Both the position numbers and the translations under genes were made by a program. Below, piece by piece: positions 11,805 through 24,529 of a stretch of DNA of 64,000 nucleotides (its first letter is position 1; every line of letters begins with the position of its first letter). The notes under the pieces were generated by a model, which was given only the letters and a program-made list of their open reading frames with translations, searched no databases and was not told the DNA's origin. Source of the stretch: Liolophura sinensis (taxonomy: Eukaryota > Mollusca > Polyplacophora > Chitonida > Chitonidae); the NCBI RefSeq assembly GCF_032854445.1, contig NC_088304.1, positions 20,783,704-20,847,703 of the forward strand, written 5' to 3'.

Positions 11805-12170
11805 GTTGAAACAGACATTTGTACTCCAGCCGTCAACCAATAAGGACGTTCCAGCTCAATAATCGCAAGATCAATTCCCTAAAACGACGTACAACACAAA
11901 GCACCAAAGAACTAAGAAAGTATATAAAGTACGAAAATAGAACGGAGTTATGCTAAAAGAGGCTGTCAACAGTTTTCAATGTTGTTGGAAAGACGCAAGC
12001 TGTGTTCTAGACGATTGATTGAAATCAGTATTCAAATCGTGTATCATACTAGAATAACAGTTGTTGATAACAAAATATGCGTCTCAGTTGCACCTTGATT
12101 GCAACTGTTCATATATCCAACGTGGCCATCTCGTCCCGGGTTAAGCGGAATTGGTCACAATCATGAAACA
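11805..12170 (+). repeat. Dispersed repeat family 4 (uninterrupted copy)
   Basis: Shares GAAACAGACAT, CCAGCCGTCAACCA and CTCAATAATCGCAAG with sequences at about 27685-28345 and 53290-53460, and more weakly with 60080-60380. Class unknown. Confidence 0.75.
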
Positions 12171-13154
12171 ATCTTGAAACAAGAAAATTATACTCATTGT
12201 AAAAAATAATAAACTTAGAGTGAAGGCGTTTGGTGGAACAATCTTGGCACACTAGTTCGGTCAGTAATAAATTGTAACGTTGCTTGAAATCGTCACACAA
12301 CATGCAGGACCTAACAAATGTTACCCGGCGAGATATGTACACGACATATGTAGAGCCCTGCGGTATATTGCTATCAAATCAAGGATAATTTACAATGTCA
12401 AAGTTCAAACAATTCTTCTTGCCGTAAAGTCTACGAGAGAGGAAACCGTTCTAGTCTTTGTACAAATATAGATCCAGATAGATATAGGTCCTGAACGCAC
12501 CGCCACCGCACTGATGGAAGGTGGAGATTATGAGTATTAATAATAGAAATTCATTACACATCACCTGTCTAAAATTACTCAAAATGCCGTGTTGTCGTCA
12601 CATTTACCAAAAAATTGCATAAACAGAACAAAAAGCTTTAGGTATGCTGTATCCATCAGCAGAACACGGGTTCATCCAAAACCTAATTCATCAATTCAGG
12701 GCACTCTCCGTAATATCCCAGTTTGATTTTGAGTGCAAAACTATGAGAAAATGACTTTCGGAAGGATCCCAATGTCGTGTATGGAGAGCTGCAGTTTTAT
12801 CTGTTATAGAATTCTAGCATTAAGATATAAAAAAAAAATTGCTTAATACACGCTATCATATTATTCACCTGTTTGATAAGTAACATATTCAACTGCAACT
12901 ATGTGTAGTGTGATGTTTGTGCCTGGACGTATTTATTTCATTTGGTTTGTGATTTACACCGTACTTAGGTGCTTTACGCACATATAGGTGAGGAGGTTAT
13001 TTGTTTGATTCTGGATTCAGTTTTTTGTATATTATTGTTTGTTCTTGTGTAGTTAAGTAACGCATCGGCAGTATTTGTTAAGTTCCTGTTGGGTGTTCAA
13101 TCACGAGTGTACAGTTTATCAATTTCCTGTTATTGTTAAGCATTGATTCACTAG

Positions 13155-13425
13155 GGGGCCTCAGTGGCTCCTTTGGTTAGCGCGCTAGCGCAGCGTAATG
13201 ACCCAGGAGTCTCACACCTATGCGATTGCTGTGAGTTCAAGTCCAGCTCATGCTGGCTTCCTCTCTGGCCGTACGTGGAAAGGTCTGCCAGCAACCTGCG
13301 GATGGCCGTGGGTTCCTCCCAGGCTCTGCACGGTTTAAACTCACCATAATGCTGACTGCCGTCGTATAAGTGAAATATTCTTGAGTACGGCGTAAAACAA
13401 CAATCAGAAAAAAAATAAAATAAAT
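13155..13425 (+). mobile_element. tRNA-derived SINE, full length
   Basis: Head GGGGGCCTCAGTGGCTCC, box A GGTTAGCGCGC, box B GTGAGTTCAAGTCC, body, and an A-rich tail after GAGTACGGCGTAAAAC. Confidence 0.88.
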
Positions 13426-13439
13426 CTCACCAACCCTTT

Positions 13440-14890
13440 CAGTGTCCCCGCTAGAATCAACAGCTGACAAATCATTCACTTCTACCAACATTGTCTGCGT
13501 TGCAACTACAACTAACAGAATCAACAGTTAACCCTAATCCGTGTCTGTGGTACAGTTCACAGTTGAGGAATACGTCTATAATAATGTAGTACCCGCCTCG
13601 TCAATTTCCACTACAATCAACAGCTGACGAATCAGTCAATAGTATCATCCTTCCTGCTGTCCACGCTACAGTGAACAGTTGGTGAATTTGTCAATAGTAC
13701 CCATTTCGCCTCTGTGCATGCTACAATCCACAGTTGACGAACTAGTCAATAGTACACCCCTTGTCTTCGCCCCCGCTACAATCCACATTTGACGAATCAG
13801 TCGATAGTACACCCCTTGTCTCTGTGCCGGCTCATCAGCTTACGAATCCGTCAGTAGTACATCCCTTGTCTTTCTCCCTGCTACAATCCACATTTGACGA
13901 ATCAGTCTATAGTACACCCCTTGTCTCTATCGACGCTACAATCCACATTTGACGAATCATTCAATAGCACACCCCTTGTCTCTGTGCCCGCTACAATCTT
14001 CAGCTTACGAATCCGTCAGTAGTACAACCCTTGTCTTTCTCCCTGCTACAATCCACATTTGACGAATCAGTCAATAGTACACCCCTTGTCTCTATCGACG
14101 CTACAATCAACAGGTGACGAATCATTCAATAGCACACCCCTTGTCTCTGTGCCCGCTACAATCATCAGCTTACGAATCAGTCAGTAGTACACCCCTTGTC
14201 TTTGTCACCGCTACAATCCACATTTGGCGAATCAGTCAATAGTACATCCCTTGTCTCTGTCCCAGCCTACAATTAACAGCTGACAAATCGGTCAGTAGTA
14301 CATCCCGTCTTTGTCCCCGCTCACAACCAACAGCTGACAAATCAGTCGTCTGACCCGGCTACAATCAACAGCTGACGAAACTGTCTTCTGTCCCCACTAC
14401 AATCACCAGCTGACGAGTCAATCAATAGTACATCCGTCGTCTGACCCGGCTACAATCAACAGTTGACGAAACAGTCAATGGTACCTTCTCTCTCTCTCTG
14501 TCTCAGTTAAAATCAACTCTTGACGAATTACTCAATAGTACTGAATGCAGTACAATCCTTCCCTCTGTCCCAGCTACAATGAACAGATGACGAATCAATC
14601 AATAATACATCCCTTGTATCTCGCCCTGCTAAGGTCAAACGTTGACGAATCAATCAACAGTGCACCCCTTGTATTTGACCCTGCTAAAAGCAACAGTTGA
14701 CGAATCAATCAATAGTACATCCCTTCTATCTGACCCTGCTAAAATCAACAGTTAACGAATCAATCAATAGTACATCCCTTGTACCTGACCCTGCTAAAAT
14801 CAACAGTTGACGAATCAATCAACAGTACATGCCTTCTACCTGACCGTGCTAAAATCAACAGTTGACGGATCAATCAATATTACTCCCCTT
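13440..14890. repeat. 55-bp minisatellite, about 25 units
   Basis: Unit like CTACAATCCACATTTGACGA followed by ATCAGTCAATAGTACACCCC and a TTGTCTCTG block. It lies in the gene A intron between exons 16 and 17. Units drift gradually from left to right (CTACAATC becomes CTAAAATC). Confidence 0.9.
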
Positions 14891-15575
14891 GTCTGTGTAC
14901 ACGCCATAGCGCAGTTACAATGTGACCGCAGTTATTATATGACCTGTTGCCAAAACAGTTTTACTGTGATACATTTGTTCTTTGCGTCTGTATCTTGATT
15001 CGTGTATCTTGATTCATAGCATCTTTTGTATATTACATATATGTGTAATATAGTTCAGTGTTTTACGTGTTGTGGAAAAAGTACTGTATTTGATGCATCG
15101 CTTTTTACAGGCATTTGTGTTTTAAACATCATTGAAAACTGCTGACTAGATGTAATTCTATTTCTTAATCAACGGATTCCATTTCCATCACAATTACAAA
15201 TATAATTATTCGAATGGATATGGCTGAAATAATGCATGGCAATCATTCATTCATATATAATTTTAAGAATTTGTGATGCAAACTTAATCATTGAAACTGG
15301 TCTTTTGGAATTTGACTTCTGACTTTGCTTTACCGTTTGACGCTCTGAACAATGATTACGATAGTTCGCTTTCTATGTGCACGTGTACCAAATGTAGCAG
15401 CCATCTTGACTGTTCACGGTATAACCATACTTTGGCTAGGAGTTACTAGTACTGTCATTATATGTTGTTCTTGCAATGGGGTTTTGGTGCCTTAGCTGTC
15501 AAACCCCTGTTAAACCCCTGTTGTTCTGTGGCCCGGTTACTATGAAAGCGTTACGTTTTGCTGATTGCCACTCAC

Positions 15576-15699
15576 CTTTGCAGTGTCTATATCCGAATAC
15601 ACTTTGCCTTTCACTTCCAAGAGTAAATCGCCTTCATTTATTGCATCAAAATATTTATGTGCCTCCAGCCAGCAGAACCATGTCACCTTTCCCAGTTCG
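15576..15699 (-). CDS. Gene A exon 16: short linking exon
   Basis: A 124-bp exon, phase 2 in and 0 out: ELGKVTWFCWLEAHKYF, then LLLEVKGKVYSDIDTAK. I found it by looking for the counterpart of gene B 53472-53601; length, phase and hydrophobic spacing agree. No known domain. Confidence 0.82.
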
Positions 15700-16434
15700 C
15701 TGAAATATTTGCAAAACGTTTAAAATAATAAACAACAAATAAGACAATTAGAGTTAGAATTAAACGTCTCAGTGGTAACAGGTTTTTCCCCTTGTGAGTG
15801 TTTGCGCTTAGGTTTCTCTGTGAATCTCACTCAAAATAAAATGATACGTTTTTGATATCATTCTGTGGAAAACTGTAACTTGATACATATGTACCTTCGG
15901 TTTATTGTTCTGTATTTTAATATTAATTTTAGAGCTAATGTGGATTGCTTCCCCAAATTTTTGATTGGTTTACTTAGTGGCTATTATGTTGTCTGTCGTT
16001 AGAATTTTGTCTGAGAGCACCACACGTCGACAGTAACTGGCGTATAGCCATACACGACGTTAAATTAACGTTAGCCCCGTATAGGAGACAAAGCTCATCT
16101 GGAAGCGTTGGCAGAGGCTGCGGTTTCAACGAAAGCTAAAAACGTGAACAGTCTCATCTTTCTGAGTCAAAATAAAACTTATTTTGTTATTAAAATCTCA
16201 CAAATGAGACCGTGCTATGTTCATCTCGAGATTTTTGTTGACAACGTCTAACTGCTAAACAGTATGGTGGCATAACTGCATAGCCGAAACTCCAATGCCT
16301 TAAGTGACATCATGAGTGCACCATTTAACGTGCCACATCAATTGTGTTGTACAGAAACTATCATTTATTTTGTCTTTGATATTTACAAATTAAAAAAATT
16401 ATACTAGGTCACATGGAGTCTTAAGAGTACTTAC

Positions 16435-17671
16435 GGATATTCGAAGAGTGTATCCCCATTAAAAAAGATAAATTCCGGGTCGTAAACTTGGTGATAATCC
16501 CATCCGCCAATAATCCCCAATTTCACGGGTTCTACACGGATATTCGCCATTCCTGTAATGGCATCCGCGATAGCGATACCTTTAAACGTGTCTCCCATAT
16601 CCCCGTTGCAAATTGTTACAAATGTTTTTGTCTTCACAAAATCTACAACGAAACAATATGGCGTTGTGTCCTTGGTTTCTGGTATGTTAAACACTTGACC
16701 GGCCATGATGTAAGTAATGGCGTCGGTGAACAAAAATACAATATAGAAAGCCTCGTCGTAGACTTCGTCCAGGTGGCAAAATTTTTCTGTATGGAGGGTT
16801 TTGCCAGAATATATCTGCGTGCGGTAGTACTGAGGGGTGTCTTTTTTTCCTTCAAAGGGAGCTATGTCCATAACATACCAATATGGTAAAATACGACTTA
16901 AACCGTGGAAAAATGTTCGTAGTAGGCTTCTGGCGTTGTTAAATTCCTCGAGCTCCTGTGGTGTTACGTACATTTCTTCACAATCTTTGTCTCGAGGATC
17001 CTCGTGACGTATGCCATGAGCCTCTTTACGAGTTGAAATCAAACGGGAAATATGCAAACCTGAACCAAATGTTACCTGTAATCCATCGTTGCTTAAAGGC
17101 AGGGCGCTATCTGGAACTAAACTGTAAGCTATGCCAAAGGTAAAGTAAATCTTCTTTTCACTTTTCAGTCGAAACCATGGTCTAGTTGACCGAAAAACTT
17201 GACCGTGGTTCTTTTTGGGCAAATCTAAATAGAAACATCCTTCCGGTAGTGTTTTCATCAAAAGCTGTTGGCGCACAAATACGTCTTTTGACGTCACCGT
17301 TGTTTTGTATTCTTTCTTCTTTATTTGAGGATTGCTTACTTTAAAGGTGATAGGAAATATTCCTGTCTGTTCTGCCCGGATGGTCACTATGGCAGTGTCT
17401 TGAGTCGTCCACACGATAATTGGATTGGGTTGAATTTTCACCTTTGCCTCACTGGTGGCGTGTAATACCGTGTCTTGGTCAGATGTCACGTGAATGCTGA
17501 AGTTGGTGAGATCAATATCTTTCCAGACTTCGACAGAGAGCGGAACTTCAACGGTACCGTATTCACAATGGTCACCCAAATACCCGCTGTCGCCACAATC
17601 ACACCAGTAACGTCCGGATTTGTCCAGCTCACAGGCACCCCCGTGTTGACATGGGTTGTCCGCACAAGAAT
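16435..17671 (-). CDS. Gene A exon 15: EGF-like domain 13 fused to an unrecognised module
   Basis: A 1237-bp exon, phase 1 in and phase 2 out. It opens with an EGF domain (CADNPCQHGGACEL, then GYLGDHCEYG), followed by about 370 residues I do not recognise. The first part looks like beta sandwiches (alternating hydrophobics, TAIVTIRAEQTGIFPITF). The second contains LPEGCFYLDLP, an acidic patch, ELEEFNNARSLLRTFF and a Cys-poor end. The gene B exon 54316-55541 aligns along its length, so the module is a conserved part of this protein pair. No catalytic motif is visible. Confidence 0.9.
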
Positions 17672-18286
17672 CTGTCTCAAATCAATTACTCACACTTTAT
17701 TTGATTTGATTTAATTCATTTGTGTTATAACTACTAATTTTCTCTCTTACATGAAAGTGGTCAAATTAAGAGGAGGGAGATGCCCTAAGAACAGAAAAAC
17801 CTCATCCTTCATGACGTATGTGACAATTCTTCTGATTTAATCCGAAGGTTGATGCAGTGGCTGTTGGATTCGAGAAAATGATACCCGTATTCACTGACCA
17901 ACGATATCATGCCCGATATAAATATCAGTTGGGACAAAACCGGAGGAGCCAAATGTACGCACCAATATATATTTCAATAGATGCACTTTATCTCTAAATA
18001 ATGTTTAACTGAATCTGAAAACTGCTGAAAATTTGCAAAAATGTACAGTTATTATTATATGTAATTTGATGCAAAGGTACCAGTTTAATGACTGTAAAAT
18101 CCATCGGGTTCACTTTATTTTCGTTGAAAAACGGTAAAATGCACTGATTAAACCTCGTAAACGATGCCGTAAAGTGACGACGGCCCCATGATATCGTAAC
18201 ATGGAAACAATAAATTCATTTATTAGAAAAAAAAAACAAAAAAATAAACAAAAAAAAAAAAAAAACAACAACAAACAAATGAGTAC

Positions 18287-18409
18287 CCATGCAGTGGACG
18301 TTGTCGGTGAAGAGAGTCATCCCTGGTGGGCAAGTACATTTCCCATCTGAGGTGGATTTACAAGTCGGCCAACAATCTGCCTCTACACCTGATTCGCAGA
18401 AGTTTGGTT
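18287..18409 (-). CDS. Gene A exon 14: EGF-like domain 12
   Basis: A 123-bp phase 1-1 exon: PNFCESGVEADCWPTC, KCTCPPGMTLF, ending HCMG. Six cysteines but an atypical EGF. Its counterpart in gene B is 56367-56493. The acceptor is weak (gaatag) and a long A-rich tract follows the donor. Confidence 0.82.
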
Positions 18410-19384
18410 CTATTCAATGCAAACAAAATTATCTCCATAAATTTTATAACGATACCAACTATGTATGAAACAGGTGTTATTTCAGCAACATTCTTGATAA
18501 AAAGCATTAGTCTTGGCTTAATGCAATTTTACTTTTCACTAGTCGGCTCAACGTCAAATTCCCAATAAATATTGAAAAAAAGAAAGTCTCCGAAATGAAA
18601 GAAAAAAAAAGCAATCAATGGTTAGGTCTTTTGTTAATGTGTTGACTTGGCTTAAAGGAACAGACAACGTTTACATATCATCTGAAAGCTCGCTTTGTGC
18701 AAATTGCGCATACGTTTTTTAAGCTTCTTTTACTTTTTCCAGTAAGATGAAAAAAGCCTTTTTATGACGTTATGCGATGGAATTTTTGCGCAAAAATAAT
18801 CAATCTGAAGCAAATTGACAACACAGACTAATTTTAGAGACTCCACTAATACAGATATTACACCATAGTACTACACTTATAGTCTGGTTGAACGTTGAAA
18901 CACTTCAATCAGAAGATCTGTAGCAGATTTGTTGACATCACTGTGCATCAACTTGCTCAATGAGATCCAAGAAGCCAACAGTAAAACCTTTTAATCATTA
19001 CTGGTTTTTTACGCAGTGTAATAAGAAAGACTTTGCATTTTTTTACTTTCTAGTTGTAAAAGTATAGCGATTTTCTCTCGTAGTCTGTGAAGAGAAGCCT
19101 GAAATTCGTGCAAGCTGTCTCCCGTGATGTCAGCAGTGGCTCGTTGATAATGAAATACATTTTGTGATGTTTGATCACCAAATTCTACCATCTTTCTTCC
19201 GCTTTCGGCGTTTTAGATGATCGGAATCGATTCAGGCATTCTCAAACTGTCTATTTTCAGCTTGGTAGGCAGAGCACTGAGGATTTACTTTAAAGACGTC
19301 TCCACTTGAAGTGACACACAGCAGACACACACTGACAGTTGTGAATTATTCGGTAGACGAAGAAAATAAACCCAGATATTTTAC

Positions 19385-19507
19385 TGAAGCAAAAGAGGCC
19401 ATCTGTTGACAAAATGGAACCTTCCGGACATTGACACAGGTACGATCCAGGTGTATTTGTACAAATGTGAGAGCATCCAGCAGAACCTTGAGCACATTCG
19501 TCAATAT
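19385..19507 (-). CDS. Gene A exon 13: calcium-binding EGF domain 11
   Basis: A 123-bp phase 1-1 exon: [30 protein letters not shown], ending LFCF with donor A/GTAAAA, which is relatively weak. Confidence 0.87.
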
Positions 19508-20267
19508 CTGAAAAATGGCAGAGTTATCTCACATATGATAAAATGGCTTTCAATACCTGAACCAAATGTTGTTTCTGATAGCCTAATTTTTCAATATTTC
19601 GTTCTCCAAATGACGCCAAAAAAAAACGTATTTCTTTAACGATGTCACAAAGCTAAACGGCGAAAGAAAGCCCCAACCAGTACAAGAAATGTGGACAGGA
19701 AAAAAATTAAAAGGAGTAGATTTTACGTACAGAACACAGTTATTAAGTTGATATATATTGAACGCCAATTTAAAAAATTACAGGACTGCGGCCAGATTTA
19801 TCGGCAAATGAAACCAGAGTGCTGACGTTAAATTACTGCCTTACACCAGGTAAGTAATAAACGTTCTGACATAAACCCATGGTAGAACCAGAGACATGCA
19901 GTTCTGTTTCGTCTGCGACGTCGTTTGTATGAATTCGAGCCGGGAAAACAACAGCATTTTGAGGCTAAGCTAATTCAGGTCTCTAAATAAAAGGCTTTCG
20001 TGAAGGCGTCGAATGAAAATTTCCAACTGAAAATTTGATTCCTTGTCAAAGCATTACGCTGTTACTATGCAAAGGCACTGGTTATTGTGCATATATTCCT
20101 GTGTAAACCGCGAATCTGCCTGTGAGCAGACCACCCTGGGGCCAGCTGGGCTAACCAGCCTGGTCCCTGTCAAAAGTTTTAATATTTATATACTTAGAAA
20201 TGATGACAATACAACATTTTGAGCAATTCTAGAACAGTGGCGACTAGTAGTTTGCAATTAACATCGT

Positions 20268-20485
20268 TGCATATTTTTACCTAATTCCGCTTTAACCATG
20301 ATGCTAGCGGACGTCCCTATTATGTAAATATTTACATCAACAGTTAGAATAAAACCCATAACTGAGGTAAATTGACAAGAATCGGTAATTCTCCTGTTAC
20401 GCCTAACCATTTGCCAACTATCACACCGTCGTTAATGTTCTTGTTCTCTGTATATTGTACTTTTTTAAAGACATTACCATAGACA
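20268..20485 (-). mobile_element. MITE-like repeat family copy
   Basis: Reverse copy with ACTGAGGTAAATTGACAAGA and ACAGTTAGAATAAAACCC; it ends about 20 bases from exon 12's donor. Confidence 0.7.
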
Positions 20486-20507
20486 CTTTCCATTCACGTA
20501 AGCATAC

Positions 20508-20627
20508 CTTCACAGTTGGTCTCATGAGATTTTAATATAAATCCGGAACTACATTTGCATTCGTAAGACCCCGGTTGATTGACACAGATCCCCGAGCAGC
20601 CGTGGGTACTTTGACATTCATCAATAT
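20508..20627 (-). CDS. Gene A exon 12: calcium-binding EGF domain 10
   Basis: A 120-bp phase 1-1 exon: [28 protein letters not shown], ending NCEG with donor GTATGC. Confidence 0.9.
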
Positions 20628-20799
20628 CTGCGGACAAGAATATCTTATTAGAATGAGAAATGAATACCTTATTATAACTTACAGGATTGACTTTGAGGAA
20701 ACTGGCACAACAAAGTAAACATCGCGCATTTCAGCAGCAATAAGTTGCGCTCAATTTGGCCCATCTACTCATACGGATATCATGAAGGAATTAATTAAC

Positions 20800-20895
20800 T
20801 TATTCATCTGATTGGTTGTTTACCCCGTACTCAAGAATGTTTCACTTATACGACGACGGCCTTGAACTTGACTTGAACACACAGCGACCACATTT
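20800..20895 (-). mobile_element. SINE copy with internal deletion
   Basis: CCGTACTCAAGAATGTTTCA joins directly to TTGAACACACAGCGACCAC, missing most of the body. Confidence 0.7.
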
Positions 20896-21017
20896 TTCAG
20901 AGGCTCTTGTATCACTGTGCCATGCTGGCACGCTAACCAGGGAGGAAGTTTGTATTTCGTGCCGGCGCTGTATGTAATGTAAATACTGTATTAAGGAATA
21001 AAACGTCCCTTATTTAC

Positions 21018-21137
21018 CGTCACAACGTTTTCCGCCTGTCAGTAAAAATCCTTCTGGGCATGTGCAGGAAAAACTTCCGTGTTTATCTTCACACACGTGT
21101 GAGCATCCGCCATTATTGTCAACACATTCGTTTATGT
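21018..21137 (-). CDS. Gene A exon 11: calcium-binding EGF domain 9
   Basis: A 120-bp phase 1-1 exon: [29 protein letters not shown], ending RCDG. The first codon is split by the intron. Confidence 0.9.
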
Positions 21138-21325
21138 CTACAACATAAAAATGGTTTAAGAGTAAGCTACAATTAAAATGCTTTCCTCCAAGGAGATAAA
21201 GTTGTACATTGACGCTTTACAGCAGAACAATGTACCATTAAAAATACGATCACTGATCTTTCACTTATTTCAAGTGCATACGTGTACATGGAAATGTTGA
21301 GTTTAAAATGTCCATTTTTACATAC

Positions 21326-21433
21326 TGTCACAGTTGTCTCCTTCGAATCCCAAAGCGCATTGGCACATCCCAGATTGAAGACAAGTACCGCCATTGGGAC
21401 AAATGCCTGGCATCCAATCAATGTGACAACGAG
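21326..21433 (-). CDS. Gene A exon 10: EGF-like domain 8
   Basis: A 108-bp phase 1-1 exon: ARCHIDWMPGICPNGGTC, MCQCALGFEGDNCD. Non-calcium EGF; no clear counterpart among the gene B exons seen here. Confidence 0.88.
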
Positions 21434-22247
21434 CTGAAACGGAGCAGCATACGTGTAATTATTAAATTCATGAACACAAATCAAAAATGGCAACATTTAT
21501 TCTATCCAAATGGTGTTTTGGCGTCCCTGGTAATAAAGTGTCATATCACAGAAAAGGCATTCCATATACATAAATCGAGAAGTAGGCCTATAGACTAATA
21601 TATATGCTTAGCAGCAAAAATGAGCGTTTATTCGCCAGATTGTGATACGCTAATTGGGTATTGTCAGATCTTGTATGTGTAAAAAAATCGCCTGAAAAGT
21701 TTGTGTTTGTTGCAAGTTCGTGATTTTGAACAATTTTATGTCGGCCAAAATAAGTTGGATGGGTCGAATGTATGTATCCTTAAATACCAAACTTTTAATT
21801 ATGCTGTCCAACTGGCATTGTGTTAAAGATGAATCTAAAACAAAATGCTAGCAAAACTGTACAATGTTCTTTTCCCCAAAAGTGTTTGTGGTTTGGATAA
21901 AAGACATATAACAGAAACAAAGATCAAATCCTCAAGATATTTAAACGTTGTACAGTTGTTCAGTAGTTTTAAACTTTCGTTCTCATTACGGACATTGACT
22001 ATCAGCAGTGCGTAACGAAAGACAAAAAGACTCAGCTCAGTCAGTCAGAATCGATTCTGTCTCTTTAAGCTTAGTTTACTAAAACTACAAATAAAATTGT
22101 TACTATTTTTTAATTTGGAAATTACTTTTGATGCGAAAGAACCAGTCAATCGGCAATATTGATATTGTACATTTACTTTATTGGACTAATCGGCTCAAAG
22201 GGTGAGGCAGGGTAGGGGGAGGGGGGATCTAGAGTTGAATTATTCAC

Positions 22248-22370
22248 CTGCGCATGATTTTCCATCTGGAAGTTTCTCCAAGCCATCGTTACACTCACAA
22301 GAAAACGAGCCAACCGAGTTATCACAAGTCTGCGCACAGCCGCCATTTTGTAATCTGCATTCATCTACGT
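22248..22370 (-). CDS. Gene A exon 9: calcium-binding EGF domain 7
   Basis: A 123-bp phase 1-1 exon: DVDECRLQNGGCAQTC, SVGSFSCECNDGL, ending SCAG with donor GTGAAT. Confidence 0.9.
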
Positions 22371-22735
22371 CTGAAGATAAAAAAGAATTCATAGTCTTTG
22401 CTGCTTTATAGAATATTTGGTGCTACTATGGATGCTTTTGGTGTTTTTGCTGTGTTTTTGAGTAATCACCACTTTCCCCGTGACTGGTTCTGAGCAATGA
22501 TGTAAATTCCGAAGTATATACAAGCACACTCATTAAACAATTCAAATCTACGAGTGCAGTTCTCTATCATTATATATCTTCCTTAGAAAGAGTGCTAAGT
22601 TGCGAAAGAACGGAATAATTTGGGAGCAAGTTTTTTCATTACATTATTCCCTACAAAGCATGACGACTACGTTGCAAAGAAAATTTATATTTTGGGGGAA
22701 TTTTTAAATAAAAAAATAAACAACGAACAAAATAC

Positions 22736-22855
22736 CTTGACATGTTTTCTGGTCAGCCGTCAGTTCGTATCCCGTGTCACAAGTGCATGTGTACGAACCT
22801 TCTGTGTTGTGGCATACGTGAGAACACTTGTTGTCAGTTGAGCATTCATCAATAT
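22736..22855 (-). CDS. Gene A exon 8: calcium-binding EGF domain 6
   Basis: A 120-bp phase 1-1 exon: DIDECSTDNKCSHVC, NTEGSYTCTCDTGYEL, ending KTCQG. The donor CAAG/GTATTT is weaker than average for this gene. Confidence 0.9.
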
Positions 22856-23202
22856 CTGCGATGAAGAAATCAGTCTTTATAGAGAGTATTATTTTGTGCA
22901 TGGTGCAAGTGTGGGCAGTTTGTGTTCATTGTCATTGATTTGGAAAACAGGGGTTAAAACTAGAGTTATATCTAAGTGAATTTTAATTGGTACGTGTAAT
23001 AGTACATGTAATAAGGTTACTTGATACTGATACTTTTTGTGTTCTGTTTTCCCAGACATCGAGTGATACCGGCGAATCCCAAAGCAGCGTTTGCTTGATC
23101 TGTTTAATGTGGGCGATTCACTTGTGTTATAGCCAGTGAAGTATCTTTCCACGTCGCCACTGAAATATGTGTACTCATCATTCTATTAATCGTTTAAAAG
23201 AC

Positions 23203-23380
23203 GTCAGGTTTGGCAGCAGCCTGTGGATGGTCATGAGCCCTCCCCCCAATCTATGTCCGGTTTCCTCCCACCATAATGCTGGCCACCGTGGTAGATGTAA
23301 AATATTCTTGAGTACGGCGTACAACACCCATCAAACAAATACATAAACAAATTAATAAATAAATAAATAAATAAATAAAA
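23203..23380 (+). mobile_element. SINE, 5'-truncated, with long A-rich tail
   Basis: Body from TTGGCAGCAGCCTGTGGATG to GAGTACGGCGTACAACAC, then repeated AAATA units to 23380, ending beside the exon 7 donor at 23394. Confidence 0.82.
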
Positions 23381-23394
23381 GAAGTCAGCTTTAC

Positions 23395-23499
23395 CCTTGC
23401 AATCAGGAGGTGAAAAACCTTGAGCACATGCACAGACATCAGGCTCGGTACAGTACCCGCCGTGTGGACAGATCCCGGACGGCACGTGCTGACACTGGG
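23395..23499 (-). CDS. Gene A exon 7: EGF-like domain 5
   Basis: A 105-bp phase 1-1 exon: AQCQHVPSGICPHGGYC, CACAQGFSPPDCKG. It corresponds to gene B 59483-59611. A SINE tail of A-rich repeats ends about 15 bases downstream of its donor. Confidence 0.88.
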
Positions 23500-23871
23500 C
23501 TGTAATAGCAGTTCAACGGCTGGACATTAAGTGTACAATGCTTAACATATGCACATTGACTATATGAAATGTTCTTAAACAAGCATATTAGTATTAGGTG
23601 ACGTAAAAACAGAACGAGAATAAATATTTCGCGTAATGCTGGTATTTACTTAACCTGTTGTTTTCTTTACCTGCTTTTTACGTATAACAAATTCAGTATA
23701 TTCGTGGAAACCCAGGACTGTCTGCCATGTTCGCGGCCAAACGTGGTGGTTTACTCCGACGTATACATGGCGCTTTGACATAAGCAAAATAATCTCCAGC
23801 ACGGTGATATAATCCACAAGGGAACATTGAAGAAACATTTAATTCCATCTTTTTTCGGATAGAGAAACTTT

Positions 23872-23930
23872 GCTCGGTTTCCTACCATCATCGTGCTGGC
23901 CGCCGGCGTGTATATGAAATATTCTTTTTT
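23872..23930 (+). mobile_element. SINE fragment
   Basis: CTCGGTTTCCTACCATCATC to a TGAAATATTC match only. Confidence 0.55.
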
Positions 23931-24061
23931 TCATGCTGGGCTATGGTAACTTTAATACATTTAAAAGATTTCAAGCTCACTTCAAAATGACTGCCATCTT
24001 GTAAGTAAAAATTTCTTGACGTCTTTAAACAACGTTCAAATACAAGATTTAAGTTATTTAC

Positions 24062-24181
24062 CTTCACAAGATACGCCATCTGTTTGCAAAAGATATCCAT
24101 CTTTACAGCTACAGTAGAATGAACCCGGTGTATTGACGCAAATCTGCTGACAGCTAGTGTTTTTTTCACACTCGTCCACAT
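24062..24181 (-). CDS. Gene A exon 6: calcium-binding EGF domain 4
   Basis: A 120-bp phase 1-1 exon: [29 protein letters not shown], ending SCEG. It corresponds to gene B exon 60583-60711. Confidence 0.9.
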
Positions 24182-24289
24182 CTGTCGAAAATAAAACCAG
24201 GACATAAATCTCCAGATGCAGATGTTGTTCAGTATATGTTCATCTGGATATGTAGAGAGACCATAGTGCCATTTGATTTACGCGTACGC

Positions 24290-24520
24290 TTAGAGTATAA
24301 TTTAAACGTACAGCATTGAGAGAAAAAAAGCAGAGCAGCGACGACAGTGTGATATCTGGCAACTGATCACGCGTAACGGTTGAAAAACAGCCTCTTCTCA
24401 GTTTACCCCAGTTAAGGTTTTATTTTAGCCGTTCATGTAAATCTATAAATAGTAGCAAATTACACGCCCCTAGCACCATGGCTTAAGCAGAATTAAGTAA
24501 AAATAGTATGTACTGAGGTT
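24290..24520 (+). mobile_element. MITE-like repeat family copy
   Basis: Well-preserved copy: ACGTACAGCATTGAGAG, ATATCTGGCAACTGATCACG, GTTCATGTAAATCTATAAAT, TTAAGCAGAATTAAGTAAAA. Confidence 0.78.
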
Positions 24521-24529
24521 AGATACATT

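Noticed and set aside
13155-13260. tRNA gene
   Set aside because: The box A and box B sequences belong to the head of the SINE; a body and A-rich tail follow and the tRNA fold is not complete.
19009-19191. 60-residue minus-strand frame in the gene A intron after exon 13, starting with an ATG
   Set aside because: No convincing acceptor in phase 1, no cysteines as in the neighbouring EGF exons, and exons 13 and 14 join in frame without it. A skipped small exon cannot be fully excluded.
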